Positions 2,803 to 5,361 of a DNA stretch of 5,361 bases are shown here, in pieces. A model generated the notes under the pieces. It saw nothing but the letters and a program-made list of their open reading frames with translations, did no database searches and was not told the DNA's origin. The stretch spans positions 1-5,361 of the forward strand of contig CANPNN010000103.1 in assembly GCA_947575475.1 (NCBI GenBank), given 5' to 3'. Positions within the stretch are counted from its first letter, which is position 1. The number at the start of each line of letters is the position of its first letter. The DNA is from an uncultured Pseudoflavonifractor sp. GTDB taxonomy: Bacteria > Bacillota_A > Clostridia > Oscillospirales > Oscillospiraceae. The position numbers and the translations under genes were made by a program.

Positions 2803-5361
2803 TCAGCCCATGGCGGCGGCTGACTCCTCCAGCTTGGCAATGAGGGCCTTCAGCTCCTCACACCGCTGCTTTTCCGCGGCCACCACCTGCTCTGGGGCTT
2901 TGGAGAGGAAGCCGGGGTTGGACAGCTTGGCCTCCAGACCCGCCAACTGCCCCTTCTTCTGCCCCAACTCCTTCTGGACCCGTGCCTTCTCCTTCTCCAG
3001 ATCCACCAGCTCCGCCAGAGGCATAAAGACCCGGGCAGCGTGGGTGATGACCTCCACCAGGCCTTGGGCGGCGGCCTCCCCGCTGGAAGGACCTTCCGCT
3101 ACGCCTACCACCGTCACATCGCTGGCGTAGGCCAGGCGCTTGAGGAGAGGGACGCCTTGGGTGAAAACGTCTGTTTCGGAAGTGGAGATGGTAAGATGGG
3201 CCTTTTTAGAGGGAGGCACGTTCAGCTCTGCCCGCTTGCCCCGGATAGCCCTCGTCACATCAATAAGCAGGTCCACCGCCTTCTCCTCGGCAGGGAAGTT
3301 CAGTTCCGCCCGCTGCTCCGGCCACTTTTGGAGCATCAGGTAATCCCCTTCGTGGGGCAGGGACTGCCAGATCTCCTCCGTGAGGAAGGGCATGAAGGGA
3401 TGGAGGAGCTTCAGGGTCTCAATGAGGACATAGCACAGCACATTCTGGGCATTCTCCTTTGCGGTCTGATCCTCCCCCTGGAGCCGGGCTTTGGTAAACT
3501 CGATATACCAATCGCAAAAATCGTCCCAGATAAAGTCATAGACCTTCTGAGCGGCAACGCCCAGCTCGTAGGCGTCCATGTTCTCGGTGACCCCGGGAAT
3601 GAGGGCATTGAGTTTGGAGAGGATCCATTTGTCCTCCTGGGTCAACTCCTTGGGAAGCTCCACCTTGTCGATGGTCAGATTCATCTGCACAAAGCGGCTG
3701 GCATTCCAGATCTTGTTGGCAAAGTTCCGCATGGCCTCGCACCGCTCGGGGAGGAAACGCATATCGTTACCGGGAGAGTTGCCCGTCACCAGATTGAACC
3801 GCAAAGCGTCGGCACCGTACTGCTCGGCCACCACCAGGGGATCCACCCCGTTGCCCAGAGACTTGGACATCTTCCGGCCCTTGTCGTCCCGGACCAGGCC
3901 GTGGATGAGGACGGTGTGGAACGGAGGCTTCCCCGTGTGCTCACAGGCGGAGAAGATCATCCGGGCCACCCAGAAGAAAATGATATCATAGCCCGTCACC
4001 AACACGTCCGTGGGATAGAAATACTTGAAGTCCTCCGTATCTCCCGGCCACCCCAGGGTGGAGAAGGGCCACAGGGCGGAGGAGAACCAGGTATCCAGCA
4101 CATCGTCCTCCTGGTGAATGTGCTTACTTCCACAGTGGCAACACTCGGTGGGGTCGGTCTCTGAGACGGTGAGCTTGCCGCACTCGTCACAGGTCCAGGC
4201 GGGGATCCGGTGGCCCCACCAAAGCTGACGGGAGATACACCAGTCCCGGACGTTCTCCATCCAGTTGATATAGGTCTTGGAGAACCGGTCGGGGACAAAC
4301 TTGGTCTCCCCCTCCTTTACCACCCGGAGGGCCTCCTTGGCCAGGGGCTCCATCTTCACGAACCACTGGGCGGAGATCAGAGGCTCCACATCGTGGTGAC
4401 AGCGGGAGCAGGTACCCACGTTGTGCTGGTGGTCCTCCACCTTCACCAGGAAGCCTTGGTCCTCCAAGTCGCGGACAATGGCTTTCCGGGCTTCGTACCG
4501 GTCCATTCCGGAGTACTTTCCATAGCCCTCCACCACCTTTCCACTGTCGTCCAGGACCCGGATGGTCTCCAGGTTGTGGCGGAGCCCCACCTCAAAGTCG
4601 TTGGGGTCGTGGGCGGGGGTCATCTTCACACAGCCGGTGCCGAACTCCAGGTCCACGTACTCGTCGGCCACGATGGGCATCTCACGGCCCACCAGGGGAA
4701 GGATGCACTTCTTGCCCACGACATCGGTATAGCGCCCGTCATTGGGGTTTACCGCCACACCGGTGTCACCCAGCATGGTCTCAGGCCGGGTGGTTGCTAC
4801 GATAACGTACTTATCCTTTTCCCCCTGGATAGGATAGCGGATGTGCCAGAGATGGCCGGGCTTGTCCTGATACTCCACCTCCACATCGCTGAGAGCGGTG
4901 ACACAGTGAGGGCACCAGTTGATGATCCGGGAGCCCTTGTAGATAAGGCCCTTATCATAAAGGCTCACAAACACATGGCGGACGGCCTTGGAAAGACCCT
5001 CGTCCATGGTGAACCGGGCCCGGTCCCAGTCGCAGGAGACGCCCAGCTTCTTCTGCTGCTCCACGATACGGGCGCCGTACTTGTGCTTCCAGTCCCAAAC
5101 CCGATCCAGGAACTTCTCCCGGCCCAGGTCGTAGCGGGAAAGGCCCTCGGTCTCCCGGAGGTTCTCCTCCACCTTGGCCTGGGTGGCGATGCCGGCGTGA
5201 TCGGTGCCGGGGACCCAGAGGGCGGCATAGCCCTCCATCCGCTTGAAGCGGATGAGGATGTCCTGGAGGGTACAGTCCATGGCGTGGCCCATATGGAGCT
5301 GGCCTGTCACGTTGGGGGGCGGCATAACGATGGTGAAAGGCTTCTTGCTGGGATCCCGGTG
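2803..5361 (-). CDS. valS: Valyl-tRNA synthetase (N-terminus outside the window)
   Basis: This is a class I aminoacyl-tRNA synthetase that charges tRNA-Val in the cytoplasm. 852 residues are visible, starting mid-protein at [18 protein letters not shown]; full-length enzymes have about 880, so roughly 30 are missing. The ATG at 5325 lies within a conserved strand and is not the start. Numbering visible residues, the ATP-binding HIGH motif is HMGH (23-26) and KMSKS is at 497-501. The CP1 editing domain carries [18 protein letters not shown] (about 189-206) and [17 protein letters not shown] (about 243-259). Two Cys4 zinc sites look complete: 150, 153, 318, 321 and 391, 394, 407, 410. The C-terminal end (about 785-846) is the Lys/Glu-rich coiled-coil arm that contacts tRNA. 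It ends with TGA at 2805-2803. Expected T-box control would lie upstream, out of view. Confidence 0.98.
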   Translation of the reverse strand, partial: HRDPSKKPFTIVMPPPNVTGQLHMGHAMDCTLQDILIRFKRMEGYAALWVPGTDHAGIATQAKVEENLRETEGLSRYDLGREKFLDRVWDWKHKYGARIVEQQKKLGVSCDWDRARFTMDEGLSKAVRHVFVSLYDKGLIYKGSRIINWCPHCVTALSDVEVEYQDKPGHLWHIRYPIQGEKDKYVIVATTRPETMLGDTGVAVNPNDGRYTDVVGKKCILPLVGREMPIVADEYVDLEFGTGCVKMTPAHDPNDFEVGLRHNLETIRVLDDSGKVVEGYGKYSGMDRYEARKAIVRDLEDQGFLVKVEDHQHNVGTCSRCHHDVEPLISAQWFVKMEPLAKEALRVVKEGETKFVPDRFSKTYINWMENVRDWCISRQLWWGHRIPAWTCDECGKLTVSETDPTECCHCGSKHIHQEDDVLDTWFSSALWPFSTLGWPGDTEDFKYFYPTDVLVTGYDIIFFWVARMIFSACEHTGKPPFHTVLIHGLVRDDKGRKMSKSLGNGVDPLVVAEQYGADALRFNLVTGNSPGNDMRFLPERCEAMRNFANKIWNASRFVQMNLTIDKVELPKELTQEDKWILSKLNALIPGVTENMDAYELGVAAQKVYDFIWDDFCDWYIEFTKARLQGEDQTAKENAQNVLCYVLIETLKLLHPFMPFLTEEIWQSLPHEGDYLMLQKWPEQRAELNFPAEEKAVDLLIDVTRAIRGKRAELNVPPSKKAHLTISTSETDVFTQGVPLLKRLAYASDVTVVGVAEGPSSGEAAAQGLVEVITHAARVFMPLAELVDLEKEKARVQKELGQKKGQLAGLEAKLSNPGFLSKAPEQVVAAEKQRCEELKALIAKLEESAAAMG

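Noticed and set aside
3040..4164. 374-codon open frame on the plus strand
   Set aside because: It lies wholly antisense to valS, whose motifs are complete. Its product is biased and shows no recognisable domain; it is a by-product of GC-rich codon use.

Overview
The window comes from a GC-rich, endospore-forming low-GC-type Gram-positive lineage (Firmicutes/Bacillota). The complete spoIIAA-spoIIAB-sigF sporulation cluster shows this directly. GC-rich codon use, strong AAGGAGG ribosome sites, TTG starts and a Pro-rich lipoprotein next to spoIIA suggest a clostridial gut-type genome of the Oscillospiraceae kind; that placement is inference. Every gene found lies on the minus strand, so transcription runs from high to low coordinates. 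The plus strand carries only long antisense shadow frames.

Layout in transcription order: (1) 5361-2803, valyl-tRNA synthetase (valS), whose N-terminus lies outside the window. (2) A 112-nt gap with a possible promoter and a Spo0A-box-like site, but no clear valS terminator. (3) 2690-1848, a 280-aa lipoprotein with a 100-residue Pro/Thr-rich linker and a C-terminal domain that resembles the IseA family of cell-wall DL-endopeptidase inhibitors. (4) A compact control region (about 1852-1757) with a Spo0A-box-like site over the lipoprotein stop codon, a perfect 35-bp palindrome that acts as an intrinsic terminator, and a possible sigma-H promoter woven through the palindrome. (5) 1756-294, spoIIAA, spoIIAB and sigF, tightly packed: the spoIIAA stop codon sits in the spoIIAB ribosome site, and spoIIAB overlaps a TTG start of sigF by 4 nt just behind a strong GC hairpin. 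(6) A C(UUCG)G intrinsic terminator at 290-263, directly after sigF. (7) A promoter at about 272-244 driving a family-2 glycosyltransferase that starts at 210 and leaves the window.

The centre of the window is the forespore switch. SpoIIAB holds sigma-F inactive and phosphorylates SpoIIAA. Dephosphorylated SpoIIAA (SpoIIE, the phosphatase, is not in the window) displaces sigma-F from SpoIIAB. All key residues of this partner-switch are visible. The lipoprotein could restrain peptidoglycan hydrolases at the surface and may belong to the same developmental programme, but only its position suggests this. No wholly new system was found. The points most worth checking are the nested terminator/promoter ahead of spoIIAA and the hairpin that probably forces SpoIIAB-sigma-F translational coupling.
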